The notes beneath the pieces are model-generated. The model did no database searches. It saw nothing but the letters and a program-made list of their open reading frames with translations, and was not told where the DNA came from. This document shows positions 24,601-35,725 of a stretch of DNA of 64,000 nt, piece after piece (positions within the stretch are counted from its first letter, which is position 1; every line of letters starts with the position of its first letter). Position numbers and translations under genes: made by a program. The stretch comes from Inia geoffrensis (Eukaryota > Chordata > Mammalia > Artiodactyla > Iniidae), in assembly GCA_036417435.1 (NCBI GenBank), contig JAZAQT010000221.1, positions 930,001 through 994,000 on the forward strand, given 5' to 3'.

Positions 24601-26935
24601 TTTCTGTGTGACTTATTTCACTTAGAATCATCGTACCTAAACCACTTATTATGCTGCTACGGGCCTGGTGACATTAATTTCATTGCTGAGTAATATTCTA
24701 TTGTACTTAAGTACCACAACTTCTATATCTATTTTTTCTCTTTCTGGGCTATTGAAATTGTACCATAGTCGAGGTTCTTGTAAACAGAGCAGCCCCAAAC
24801 TTTGGGGTGGCTGTGTCTTTTTCAGTTGAATTTTCCTAATCTGTAGGACCATAAGTGGAAGTGCCCTCGGTTCTGTAGCTTGGTTTTTTATATGTTTCAG
24901 AAAACACCGTATACTTCTCCAGAGTGGCTGTTGGCAATTTACATCCCACCCAACAGCATAAAAAGGCTGCCTGTTCTCCACTTTCTGTCCGGCCTCTCTG
25001 GATTTTACAATTTTTTCAGACAACTCTTTTGAGCATTGGGACGTGAGACTTCATTGTAGTGCGGATTTCCATTGCAGGCTTTCTTGGTTGGCCAAAAAGG
25101 GCGTATGCATATTTTCCTGAATATAATCAGGAAAAAATGCATATGCTCTTTTTGGCCATGTGCATCACTGTTGAAGTTGTGCCTCTTTCCCTATGCTTTA
25201 AATGTATTTCCAATCTATCACTTGAAATCGCTTTCCTGCAATTCTCCCTCGCTTTCAAGTCTTCTTCGCATCTTTACTTCTATATATTTCTGGATGATAG
25301 CAGTCATTTGTAACTCTGCTGTTTTGTGAATTACAGTTCCTCTGAGCTCCTTTTTTCAGCTCCCTTTCTTGTGAGCTGACTGAAAAACTGCAAGATTGCT
25401 TCAATCCATATTCTTGTTTTCAGGCGACTTGCTGAGCCTTTGGTTAATACTTCTTCCTCATGTGAATTGAGAGTGAAATGTGCCCATCAAAGCCCTTACG
25501 GCTAATTTTTCATTGTTTCTCCCTCTTCCCATTGATCCTCTGTACTAATTGCAGACTGTGCAAAACAGGAAATTAAAGGCATTGACTATGCAAGTGGTGT
25601 GATTGTTAGTAAAGCGCTGGAAGGTTGATCCTGTGACCCAGTAGAGGAAAAATGAGGTGCGTTTTAGAAACCTTTCCCAATCACATGGTATACCATCTGT
25701 TGGGTTTCTCATGCATGGTTTCGCTGTAAGAAGATTCCCTTAAACCTGGAGTGTTGTGACCCACGGAATGAGTAGCTTTAATTATTGTATTAGAGGTTCG
25801 GCATTTGCTCACCAAAGCTAACCAATCCTCACAGCCCCATGTGTCCAGCCTTATGTCTTATCCAGCTATGGGTTTCTATGTGATCAATCCACTTTGCATC
25901 ACAGCCCCTGAATCAATTTTGTACGAGTGTTTCTCTCTTTCTTTGTCTCTGTGTTTTGTTTTTAAATTTTATTTTTATAATGGTGTTTAGCTGATTATCA
26001 CTGCTGTGTTTGTGCCACTCTGCACACACTTGAGTCCCTTATGGAGATATATCAATATATAGGTTTTAAGATTCCTACTACTCACATATATTCCTCTGTG
26101 GTGAATAGGGTGTGTTGAGGCCAGTTCATTGAGCAAGGTGTAGATCTTGTCTATTACGTATTTGGTTTATTGAATGGTATCTGTGTTCATTTCAAACTCT
26201 GATTTTATGCATCACCCCACCTCACCTTTCCCCTTAAGCTGGCATAAGTGTGTTTTCTAAATGTGAGACACTCTTGTTTTGTAATTCAGTTGTTGTGCAG
26301 TCATATTTACATTCCCTCTATGAGTGATATCTTATGATATGTTTCTTTTTCTGTGTGACTTAAGTCAAGCAGTATCGTCGAAACTCGATCCACTCTTTAT
26401 GCTTCTACTAGCCTTATTACATTGATTTCATAGTGAAGAGATATTCCATTGTGCGTAAGTACCACACCTTCCTTATCCATTGTTCTCTTTCCTGGGGTAT
26501 TTAAGGTGTACTGAAGTCGAGGTTCTTGTAAACAGAGCAGCCCTAAACTTTGCTGTGCCTGTGTCTTTTTGATTTTTAGACTTCCCTAGATATGCTCCTG
26601 TGATTGCAAGTGCCCTATGCTCTGTAGCTCTGCTTTTTAGATGATTTACAAACCAGGATACACTTCTCCAGAGTGCCTCTTCTCAGTTTACACACAGCCC
26701 ATCAGTGTATAAAGGCTGCCTGTTCTCCATGGCCTGTCCTGCATTTCTGCGTTTTACAATTTTTTCAGATGGCCCTTTTGACCGGTGGGAAATGAGACTT
26801 CTTTGGTGTGCAGATTTGCATTGCTTGCTTTCTTGGTTGCCCATAAAGTGCATATGCGTGTTTTCCTGAATATATTCAGGAGAAGATGCATACGCCCTTT
26901 TTGGCCAACTGCACCATTTTAGAAATCCTGCCGCC
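21611..26935. repeat. Degenerate common cetacean satellite block, composite copy 3
   Basis: Copy of 803-6127, with palindromes starting near 22,333, 23,356, 25,090 and 26,839. A few private substitutions occur (for example atcatcatactgg near 21,874). Confidence 0.92.
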
Positions 26936-27048
26936 TTGGGATGTAGGCAGAGTGCGAACTTTAGATGATTGATGCCGTCAGGGTCAGAAGCACTCACCAA
27001 CGGCTTCCCTTAGGTTACATTTTAACTGTCATTGATAGATGATGTCAA

Positions 27049-27238
27049 TAAATATATCTATGCTTTTTCAGATTTTTTCCCCTTACACGTTATTGCAAAA
27101 TATTGAGTGTAGTTCCCTATGCTATATAGTAGTTCCTTGTTGATGATCTACTTTATACATAACAGTGTGTATGTGTTAATCCCAAACTGTTAATTTATCC
27201 CTCCTCCCACTTTCCCCTTTGGTAATAATAAATTATAA
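27049..27238 (-). mobile_element. Second antisense L1 3'-UTR fragment, composite copy 3
   Basis: Same fragment as 6241-6430. Confidence 0.7.
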
Positions 27239-28607
27239 GATTTTATACTTCTCAGAAATGGGGGAGCTGAAACAGAGGTATAATTTTCAATGGAAAAGCA
27301 TTTAAAACAAGATTGAAGCTTTAACCAAGATTATTAGATGTGCATCCTTGGAAAGAAATCACTTCATTTCTCTAATATTGACCTGACAAATAAGACAAAT
27401 CTTTTCACTGAACTTGCTTATAATAGAATGATGGAAATATAAAATGGAAGTGTTAGAAACATCTTATTTTACCCGAGCCTTATACACTGTTCTATGTTAA
27501 TTACAGTTTGGCTCACACATCTGTTTATTGAAGTTACAATGTTATCAATTTCTGTTACTGATCCTCCACAATGGACCCCAACAAGTATCCCCCTGCCCAG
27601 TGTCATTGGAGCCAACAGATCGAGACTGAGTTTGGTTCAGAAGCAAAGGAAACTATATTTTGATCAGAGAATGGAGAAGTGAGAGAATGCGCTACCCCAC
27701 AGGCTGTGTGTTGGCCTGCTGTGTACAGGTCCTGTCAGAGTCAGTGGGAGGGAGGGGGCGGAGCTCTCAGAGGCCGGGTTGGATGCAGCTCAGGCTCTAT
27801 ATCTTGGAGCCTGCACTGGGCCCCAGGAGCTGAAGTGTCGACCCAGCCATTCTGCAGTAGGAAATCTGGTCTAAAGTGCCGGGTGTGGCAGCTCTGCATG
27901 CGGGAACCTAGGAGCACTTGAAATTAGGCAAATCACAAAGGGTAACAAAGGTTAGGCTTTATTTTATTGCCCAGATTCTATTTTTATGTCCCAAGGATTT
28001 TTAATGGGCTTTGCTGGTGACAAAGCCCTCCTCTGCCTTTTGTCCCGTTCCTCATTCTTGGAGTGCTGAGTGTGCAGACCCCTCTTCTGTAACTGCTGAG
28101 TGCTGAGTTGGGAGCCCTCATACCCGGGGGTGAGAGTCAGAACTTCTCCCCAGCAGCCTCCAGGTGAGATTCATTGTCCCCAGAGCTGCTGCCTCCCTGC
28201 TCGTCCACCTGAGTACCAGCATTGGAAGTGTTATAGATTCTAATGACCTTTAAGGGTACAGGAAAGGGATGTGCAGAGACAATGTGGAGGCAGGTTTTAC
28301 CCCACCGCACATTTGTTAGGCCACCTTAGGCTGACCGTTTCTGCCAGCCTAGATGCTCTGACCAGCAGTCTTTGTTTTCTTCAATTAGGCCCCTGAATTA
28401 ATGTAAAAACAGTACCAGGTGTCAGAGCCTTGCCTGCTCAACTCCCAGTCAGTCCAGGGTCAGTGGTGATGCAACACCATGATGGACACTGAGTCAACAG
28501 CCTTTTGAGGTAGCCAGGACTGCAGCTGGTCTTATTGGCCACCACCACCACGGTGGCTGTAGGCTTTTCTATGGTGACAATGTGATATATGGTTCCCCTG
28601 CCAAGCT
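27239..28607. other. Unidentified DNA, composite copy 3
   Basis: Copy of 6431-7799. Nothing recognised. Confidence 0.5.
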
Positions 28608-29853
28608 TATTAGCTCCCCTCTGGGTGCAGTAAGCCCTGAAAGCAGTAGTCTACTCTTTTTTGACACACTCTTGTTGTTTTCTGAGAGAAACTCCAGGTA
28701 AAGTGATGGTTACACGAGTTGCCATGGGGCCCCGTTGCCCCCAGTTGTCTTTCTGGAGGTTGGAGTTGGAGGGTCTCCTCACTCGAGGTCAGTGTGCCCA
28801 TGGAGCGAACCCTGCAACCTCAGGGCATGTTTGGTGGTTAGGATCAACACATGGGGTCCTTTTCCCTTAGGAGGGAGGTGGCCTTTCAGGCTGCTGATTT
28901 CCAGGTTTTTAGATACTGCCAGTATCCTGGCCAGATGTGGTGGTGGACCAAGCCCCTTGGTGACCGTAGTTTATCCTACCTGGTTAGCATTCTTGCGTTG
29001 TTCCTTTTCAAGTGGTCCCGGTTTTTGCACTAATACTCCAATGGCAATTCACCTTTCACCAGGAATGTAAAGGTCAAAGGGTTTAGCTAAATTAGGGAGT
29101 TCCAGGTCAAGGGTCTGAATTGACCGCTCTTTCCATTCTTGAAAGACCACTTCTGGATTCTATTCAAAAGGATCATCATCTTTTCCTTTCAGTGTTTCAT
29201 ATAGAGGCCCAGCTATTAGACTGTAGTTCGGGATCCAGATGCAGCAAACCCCAGCCTCCCCAGGAACTCCTAAGCTGTCTTCTACTTTTAGAAGGGCTAA
29301 GGCTGCAAATGGTTTCTTCCCTTTCCTGGGATGGGCTTCTCAGACCTTCTGTGAGAACGAAGCCCAGGCAGGTCACCTTAGTGTGTGATATTTGAGCTTT
29401 TTCTTGGACAACTTCTATCCTATATTGGCTTGGTAGTTCAGAGGCCTCCTTAGTAGAGCTGGCGATTAGATTGGTGTCTGCATATTGAAGGAGGGTTTCC
29501 TTTTCCAGAGGTAGAACTTTTAGGTCTTTAGCTAAGCTTTCCCAAAGATGGTGTGGGAATTTTTATACCCTTGAGGCGAGGCGGCCCAGCAGTATTATTT
29601 TTGTTGTATGTTGAGTCCTGCCAGTCACGAGGCAAAATTTCTTGTGACTCTGGGACTAATGGAATGCAAAAGAAGGCATCATTGAAGTCTAATACAGAAC
29701 ACCATGTCCTGGTGGTTGGTAGAATGACTAGCAGTGTGTAGGAATTAGGAACTACTAGAGGTATACCCTCGGTGGCATAACTGACTGTCCTGACATCCTT
29801 TACCAGGTCCCCAGCGGCCCATTTGTCTCTCGTGGTCAGGCAATTACCAGGAT
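28608..29853 (-). pseudogene. Decayed ERV pol fragment, composite copy 3
   Basis: Copy of 7800-9045, with the same inactivating changes in the active-site motif, the same frameshift and the same stop. Confidence 0.75.
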
Positions 29854-31132
29854 ATGGAGCTCACCTGGGCAGGTACCTCACCCCCACCCCAGCTCATTGG
29901 GCTCTCCTGGTCAAGCCCCTCCCAGGATACAGATCTACCCTTGCAGGTACCGTGGCAGGGCTGGGCAAAGAGGAACCGTGCACATAGCCCTCATTGCAGA
30001 GCAACCTCAGCTCACCTGTCTCTCAGAGCTGACACAGAGCACCTCAGAGCAGGACTTGAACTAACAAACAGCAGCTCCGACATGTCTGTGACCCTGGGCA
30101 TCACTCTGCAGGGCCTCCCTCTGCCTGGTCTTCCAGACACTTCCACTGCACCCAGGGCACCAAGCCGCTGCCTCCAGCCACCACTCACCTCTCCTCTCCC
30201 TGACTTCTGTGTCCTCTCATTAGGAGACGATTTTCTTGAAGCTGTCTCCCACTCATGGGCCAGATAAAATGATTCGAAAACAAGCCAGAGCTGCAGCCCC
30301 TTGTGTATCCGGACTTTCAAGAGCCTACACCTGTTGCTTGGAGATGGCCCGTTCAGCAAGGTCAATTTTCTGCAACTGTGAGCCCCTGAGTAGTGAGGAT
30401 TGGCTGACCTGTGCAGCCTGACCAATCGGGCCAGCCCTCCCCAGGTGTGCATGTTTTGAGGTCAATATAAACACCGCACCAGGCAGCAAGATCCCCTGCA
30501 GCTCTGCCTGACGCCATATTCTCTGTCCTGTCATTAGTCTCGGAGATGGGCTGGTGGGAGGGATTGAGAAGCCACGGCTTTGTGAGAGGCCTAGTGTGAG
30601 TTGGGCTCTGCTGGACTTTCTGCAGCAGTTTCCAGGCTGCCACCTGCTAAAGAAGAAGATCTGTCACCTATAACTGCTGCTGGAGTTTCTCCCTGGGCAG
30701 AGGTGAGGGAGCAAAAAAAGCAGTGGGGGCGGGACAGGAGGGGTTTCTCAGGCAGGGAAATGGAAGGCTTCCAGAAGAGCACCCAGGGCCAGGACCATCC
30801 TGGCTGGCCTGCAGGCACCAAGTCGGCCGGCATGCTGTCGGTTGTGTGGCTCCACGGCCCTTCCTCTAGGCTTTCAAGTCCTTGCACATATTCAGGTGTT
30901 TTACCTGGGAAGGGTGGGAACAGTTCAGCAGCAGCTGGCCTGGGCCTCAGCTCACGTTTACTCACAGAGGTCTCGGCACAGTCCCCCAGCTTTACAATGA
31001 GGACACTTTTGCGTGGGGGCTGCTGGTTGAATGGGAGATGATTCCCCTCACTGACCAACTTCAGAATTGTTTACAACTGGAGCAAGTGCCCTGATACGGT
31101 TTTTCTCTGTGTAACTGGTGGGTTCTGTTTAG
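29854..31132. other. GC-rich stretch with LTR-like promoter, composite copy 3
   Basis: Copy of 9046-10326. Small indels (tgtcctctcattagg near 30,211; cacttttgcg near 31,008) change the reading frames relative to copies 1 and 2. The CCAAT and TATA-like boxes are retained at about 30,421 and 30,465. Confidence 0.45.
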
Positions 31133-31154
31133 TTTTTTTTTTTTTTTTTTTTTT
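31133..31154 (-). repeat. Poly-T tract (22 T)
   Basis: Equivalent of 10327-10345, the longest of the three. Confidence 0.6.
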
Positions 31155-31271
31155 CTTTACTTTGGGTTTTAGGTAGATTTTATTCCTCTTTTTTGTATTT
31201 ACAGATATAAGCATGGAAATAATGTATTCATATAAATGAACGTATGTGAAGGGAAGAACCTTTTTTTCTGT

Positions 31272-32012
31272 TTTAATTGTTTTTTAAATTTTGAAATATA
31301 TTTTAGTTTTTTATACAGCAGGTTTTTATTGGTTATCTATTTTACACTTGGTTATCTATTTATCTATTGGTTATCTATTTTATACATATAAATGCCAATC
31401 TGAATCTGTCAACTCCTTCCACCACCTAACCCCCACAGCTTTCCCCACTTGATGTCCATATGTTTTTTTCTCTACATCTGTTGCTCTATTTCTGCCTTGC
31501 AAACTGGTTCATCTGCACAATTTTTCTAGGTTCCACATATATGAATTCATATACAATATTTGTTTTTCTCTTTCTGACATACTTCACTCTCTATGACAGT
31601 CTCTAGATCCATTGACATCGCTACAAATGATCCAACTTCATTCATTCTTATGGCTGAGTAATATTCCATTTTATATATGTATCATCTCTTTATGCATTCA
31701 TGTGTCTGTGGACATTTAGGTTGCTTCCATTACCTGGCTATTATAGTGATGCAATGAACTTTGTGGTGAAAACCTCCTCTTTATTTTTGTTTTTTTTCTG
31801 GATATATGCCCAGGAGTGAGATGGCTGGATCATATGGTAATTTATGGTTAGTTTTTAAGGAACCTCCATGCTGTTCTCTATTGTAACTGTATCAATTTAC
31901 ATTCCCAACAATAGTGGAAGAGGTTTCCTTTTCTCCACACCATTCGAGCCTTTGTTGTTTGCAGAATTTCTGATAATGCCCATTCTAACAGGTGTGAGGT
32001 AATACTTCACTG
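31272..32012 (-). mobile_element. Antisense LINE-1 3' end, composite copy 4
   Basis: Same truncated antisense L1 as at 60-800, with a slightly higher load of private substitutions. Confidence 0.85.
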
Positions 32013-32664
32013 TTGAGTTTATTTCTTTGAGCAAGTAGTAGGTCCTGTCTATTACATACTTGGCTTATGGAATGGTTTTTGGGCTAATTTCAATCTCTGG
32101 TTTTATGACGCACCCCAACTCAACTTTCCCCTTAAAAAAAGCATAAGATTGTTTCCTAAAAGTGAGACTCTGTTGTGTTTTGTAATTCAGTTCATGTGTA
32201 GCCAAGTTTACATTCCCTTTATTAGTGATAACTTATAAGAATTTTCTTTTTCTGTGTGACTTATTTCACATAGAATCATCGTACTGGAATCCATTCATTT
32301 TGCTTCTACAGGCCTGATTACATTAATATGACTGTTGAGTGATATTTCATTATACAAAAGAAGCACAAGGTCTTTATCCATTTTTTTCTGTCCAGGATAT
32401 ATAAGTTGTACTGTAGTGGACATTGCTGAAAACACAGCAGTCCTAAATATTGGGGTGGCTGTGTCTTCCTCCTTTAAATTTTCCTAAGCTATAGGGCCAT
32501 AAGTGGAAGTGCCCTAGGCTCTGTGGCTTTGATTTTTAGATGTTTCAGGAAACACCATACACATCTCCACAGTACTCGTTGGCAATTTACATCCCGCCAA
32601 TCAGCATAACCAAGCTCCCTGTACTCCATGGCCAGTCCTGTCTCTCGGGATTTTACACTTTTTT

Positions 32665-32678
32665 CAGACGACACTTTA
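32665..32678. repeat. Target-site duplication, left copy
   Basis: The 14 bases cagacgacacttta are repeated at 32,897-32,910. They mark L1-mediated insertion of the SINE and leave no doubt about its borders. Confidence 0.9.
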
Positions 32679-32896
32679 TTTTTTTTATTATTTTTTTTTT
32701 TTTTGCGGTACGCGGGCCTCTCACTGCTGTGGCCCCTCCCGTTGCGGAGCACAGGCTCCGGACGCGCAGGCTCAGCGGCCATGGCTCACGGGCCCAGCCG
32801 CTCCGCGGCATGTGGGAATCTCCCAGACCGGGGCATGAACCTGTGTCCCCTGCATCGGCAGGCGGACTCTCAACCACTGCACCACCAGGGAAGCCC
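32679..32896 (-). mobile_element. tRNA-derived SINE of the cetacean CHR type
   Basis: On the minus strand it begins gggcttccctggtggtgcag, the familiar tRNA-derived head of CHR-type SINEs of whales and hippos. It continues through a GC-rich body and ends in an A-rich tail, seen here as the T-rich run at 32,679-32,704. It is full length and little degraded. A 14-bp target-site duplication, cagacgacacttta, flanks it at 32,665-32,678 and 32,897-32,910. The equivalent sites in composite copies 1-3 are empty, with one copy of that sequence. The insertion accounts for the 232-base offset jump within copy 4. Confidence 0.92.
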
Positions 32897-32910
32897 CAGA
32901 CGACACTTTA
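32897..32910. repeat. Target-site duplication, right copy
   Basis: Second copy of cagacgacacttta, immediately after the SINE head. It is followed by aagcggtggg as in the empty sites of the other copies. Confidence 0.9.
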
Positions 32911-33585
32911 AAGCGGTGGGAAGTGAGACTTCATTGTAGTGCAAATTTCCATTACAGGCTTGTTTGTTGGCCAAAAAGAGGGTATGCGTTTTTTCTGGAA
33001 TATATTCAGGAAAAAACACATACGCCCTTTTTGGCTAAGTGTATCATTGTCGAAGTGCTGCCTCTTTCCCTTTACTTTCAGAGCAATTTTAATCTACCAC
33101 CGGATATCTGTTTTCTGCAATTCTGTCTCGCGTTCAAGTCCTCTTCACAGCCTTCCTTCAATATATTTTTGGATGATAGGGGTCATGTGTAATTGTGCAG
33201 GATTGTGAATTACAGTGTTCAAAAAGCTCCTTTTTTCAACTAGCTTCCTTGTGAGCTGACTGCAAAACCGAAGAATTGCTTCAGGCCCTAACCTGGTTCT
33301 GGCAAGGCACGCTGAGCCTTTCGTGAATTCTTCTCCCTGGTGGGAAATCAGAGTTCAATGTGCCCGTCCAAACACATAGAGATAGTCCCTCATTGGATCT
33401 CCTTATTCCTGGTCATCTTCTACAGAAATTACTACCTGTGAAACCGTTCATCTGGAGCCGTGTTTATACTCCCGGTGTTAGTGATATGTTGTGATGTTTC
33501 TTTTTCTGTGTGACTTATTTCACTTAGAAGCAACGTACCTACATCCACTCATTATGCTGCTACTGGTCTGTTGCCATTGATTTCG

Positions 33586-33655
33586 TTGTTGAGTGATATT
33601 CCATTGTAGGGATGTACCACAACTTCTATATCCATTTTTCTCTTTCTGGGCTATT
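33586..33655. other. Junction of composite array and regular satellite array
   Basis: The last composite-specific base is 33,585 (tttcgttg, where regular monomers have tttcattg). The first base typical of regular monomers 1 and 2 is 33,656 (ctattaaagt, where the composite has ctattgaagt). The roughly 70 bases between are identical in both arrays. The change therefore happened inside homologous satellite and in register, as expected of homologous exchange or break repair. Confidence 0.8.
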
Positions 33656-33990
33656 AAAGTTGTACCATAGTCAAGGTTCCCGTACACAGAGAAGCTCCAG
33701 ACTTTGGTGTAGCTGGGTCTTTTTCATTTAAATTTTTCGAATCTATAGCACCATAAGTGGAAGTGCCCTAGGCTCTCTAGCTTGTTTTCTTCTTTGTTCC
33801 AGGAAACACCATCCACTTCTCCAGAGTGGCTGTTGCCAATTTACATCCCGCCCATGAGCATAACAAGGCTGCCGGTTCTTCATGGCCTGTCCTCCTCTCT
33901 GGATTTTACACTTTTTTCGGACGGCCCTTTTGATCGGTGGGAAGTGAGACTTGCTTGTGGTGCGGATTTCCATTGCAGGCTTGCTTGGCT

Positions 33991-34058
33991 GGCCAAAAAG
34001 GGCGTATGCGTTTTTTCCTGAATATATTCAGGAAAAAACGCATATGCCCTTTTTGGCC
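33991..34058. repeat. 68-bp near-perfect palindrome, type example
   Basis: Two 34-bp arms meet without a spacer at a central tgaatatattca. The left arm begins ggccaaaaagggcgtatgcg, and the right arm mirrors it with a single G/A difference (one G:T wobble in a hairpin). It has the outer TTGGCC-AAAAAG ends and inner TTTTTTCC/GGAAAAAA steps typical of the palindromic mariner-derived MITEs of cattle and whales, as I remember them. That assignment is an inference by eye. Confidence 0.85.
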
Positions 34059-35725
34059 TAGTGCATCACTGTCGAACTGCTGCCTCTTTTCCTATTCTTT
34101 CAGAGCAATTCTTATCTACCCCCTGATATCTTTTTTCTGCAATTCTGTGTCGCGTTCAAGTCCTCTTCACAGCCTGCCTTCAATAAATTTTTGGATGATA
34201 GGGGTCATTTGGAACTCTGCAGTATTGTGACTTACAGTGCCAAAAAACTCCTTTTCTCAACTCGCTTTCTTTTCAGCTGACCACAAACCCGAAGAATTGT
34301 TTCAGGCCCTAATCTCGTTCCGGCATGGCACGCTGACCCTTTGGTGAATTCTTCTTCCTATAGGGAAATCAGAGTTCAATGTGCCCGTCCAAACACATCA
34401 AGTTAGCCGCTCATTGGTTCTCCTTATTCCTGTTCATCTTCCACGGAAATTGCAAACTGTGCCAAACAAGATGTCAAAGGCACTGACTCTCCAAGTGGGG
34501 AGAATGTTAATATTGCATCTGGAAAGGCGAACTCGAGTACCAGGGGGCGAAAATGGCGATGAGTTTTAGAAATTTTGCCTGATCACTTCGTGGACCATAT
34601 TCTGGGTTTTCCATGCATATTTTAGCTGAAGGATAAATCCCTTAAACGTGGAGATTTGGGACCCGTGGAATGGGAACCATGCACCATTACCTCAAAGGGT
34701 CTGCATTCCCTCACCAATAGTATCAGCCCCAAGTGTCCAGCCTTATCTCTCCCCCAGCTGTGGATGTAGAGGTGGTAAATCCAAGATTCCTCACAATCCC
34801 TGAAGGACTTATTTAAGAATTTCTCTCTATTTCACAGTCCTTGTGATTTCTTTTTAAAATTTATTTTTATAAGGGGATTTAGCTACTTTACACTGCTGTG
34901 TGTATGCTGCTGTACACAAATGATTTTCTTATGGAGACCTATAAATGTACGGGTTTTAATTTTCTTCATAGTCAGGTATATTCCTAGGTTTTGAATACAG
35001 GTTGTTGAGTCCATTTGGTAGAGCGAGGAGTAGGTCTTGTCTAATATATATTTGGCTTATGGAATCGTATCTGTCCTAATGTCAGCCTCTGGTTTTATGT
35101 AGCCTCCCCACTCTTCTTTCCCATTAAGCAAGCATAAGTTTCTTTTGTAAATGTGAGACTCTGTTGTGTTTTGTAATGCAGTTCACTCGTAGCCTTGTTT
35201 ACATTCCCGGTATTAGTGATATCTTATGATGTTTCTTTTTCTGTGGGACTTGTTTCACTTAGAATCATCGTAACTAAATCCACTCATTATGCTGCTACTG
35301 GTCTGTTGCAATTGATTTCATTGTTGAGTGATATTCCATTGTAGGGATGTACCACAACTTCTATATCCATTTTTCTCTTTCTGGGCTATTAAAGTTGTAC
35401 CATAGTCAAGGTTCCCGTACACAGAGAAGCTCCAGACTTTGGTGTGGCTGGGTATTTTTCATTTAAATTTTCCGAATCTATAGCACCATAAGTGGAAGTG
35501 CCCTAGGCTCTCTAGCTTGTTTTTTTCTTTGTTCCAGGAAACACCATCCACTTCTCCAGAGTGGCTGTTGGCAATTTACATCCCGCCCATGAGCATAACA
35601 AGGCTGCCGGTTCTCCATGGCCTGTCCTCCTCTCTGGATTTTACACTTTGTTCGGACGGCCCTTTTGATCGGTGTAAAGTGAGACTTCCTTGTGGTGCGG
35701 ATTTCCATTGCAGGCTTGCTTGGTT
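33991..35725. repeat. Common cetacean satellite monomer 1
   Basis: 1,735 bp, phased on the palindrome at 33,991-34,058. In each monomer the palindrome is followed by about 0.7-0.8 kb of unrecognised sequence and then by about 0.9 kb of antisense L1 3'-UTR and ORF2-end sequence, up to the next palindrome. Monomer 1 lies outside the six-monomer repeats. Its upper part resembles monomer 2, and after about 34,646 it matches the sequence downstream of monomer 7. Confidence 0.93.

Larger units (their letters stand above)
20809..31212. repeat. Composite 10.4-kb tandem unit, copy 3
   Basis: Third full copy, offset 20,808 from copy 1. It shares several differences from copy 1 with copy 2 in the 17.4-18.0 kb / 27.8-28.4 kb region, but has its own set in the last 1 kb (for example tcggagatggg near 30,540 and a two-base loss at about 31,008). 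The three copies therefore do not form a simple tree along their whole length. Confidence 0.95.
31213..33655. repeat. Composite unit, partial copy 4 (array edge)
   Basis: This holds the first roughly 2.2 kb of the composite unit plus a SINE insertion. It contains the antisense L1 and the first, deleted satellite monomer, then runs into the regular satellite array. By eye it has about a dozen private substitutions in 2.2 kb (for example aatgaacgtatg at the start, caactccttcc near 31,410, gcaagtagtag near 32,034), more than copies 1-3 show against each other in the same part. The last composite-specific base I can identify is the g at 33,585. Confidence 0.9.
32015..33655. repeat. Degenerate satellite block, composite copy 4, joined to the regular array
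   Basis: First satellite monomer of the composite unit, including the deletion of about 0.71 kb (junction near 33,440). It is interrupted by the SINE at 32,679-32,896. Its palindrome is at about 32,969-33,036. From somewhere in 33,586-33,655 the sequence follows the regular array instead of the composite unit. Confidence 0.9.

Noticed and set aside
32705..32896. A tRNA gene in the SINE head
   Set aside because: The tRNA-like part is the head of a SINE with an A-rich tail and a target-site duplication, not a free tRNA gene.
1..33655. Pure assembly duplication as the explanation for the composite copies
   Set aside because: Copies differ by scattered substitutions, poly-T lengths and a SINE, and the edge copy has its own variants, which plain duplication of one contig would not give. 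Long reads would still be needed to exclude collapse or expansion in copy number.
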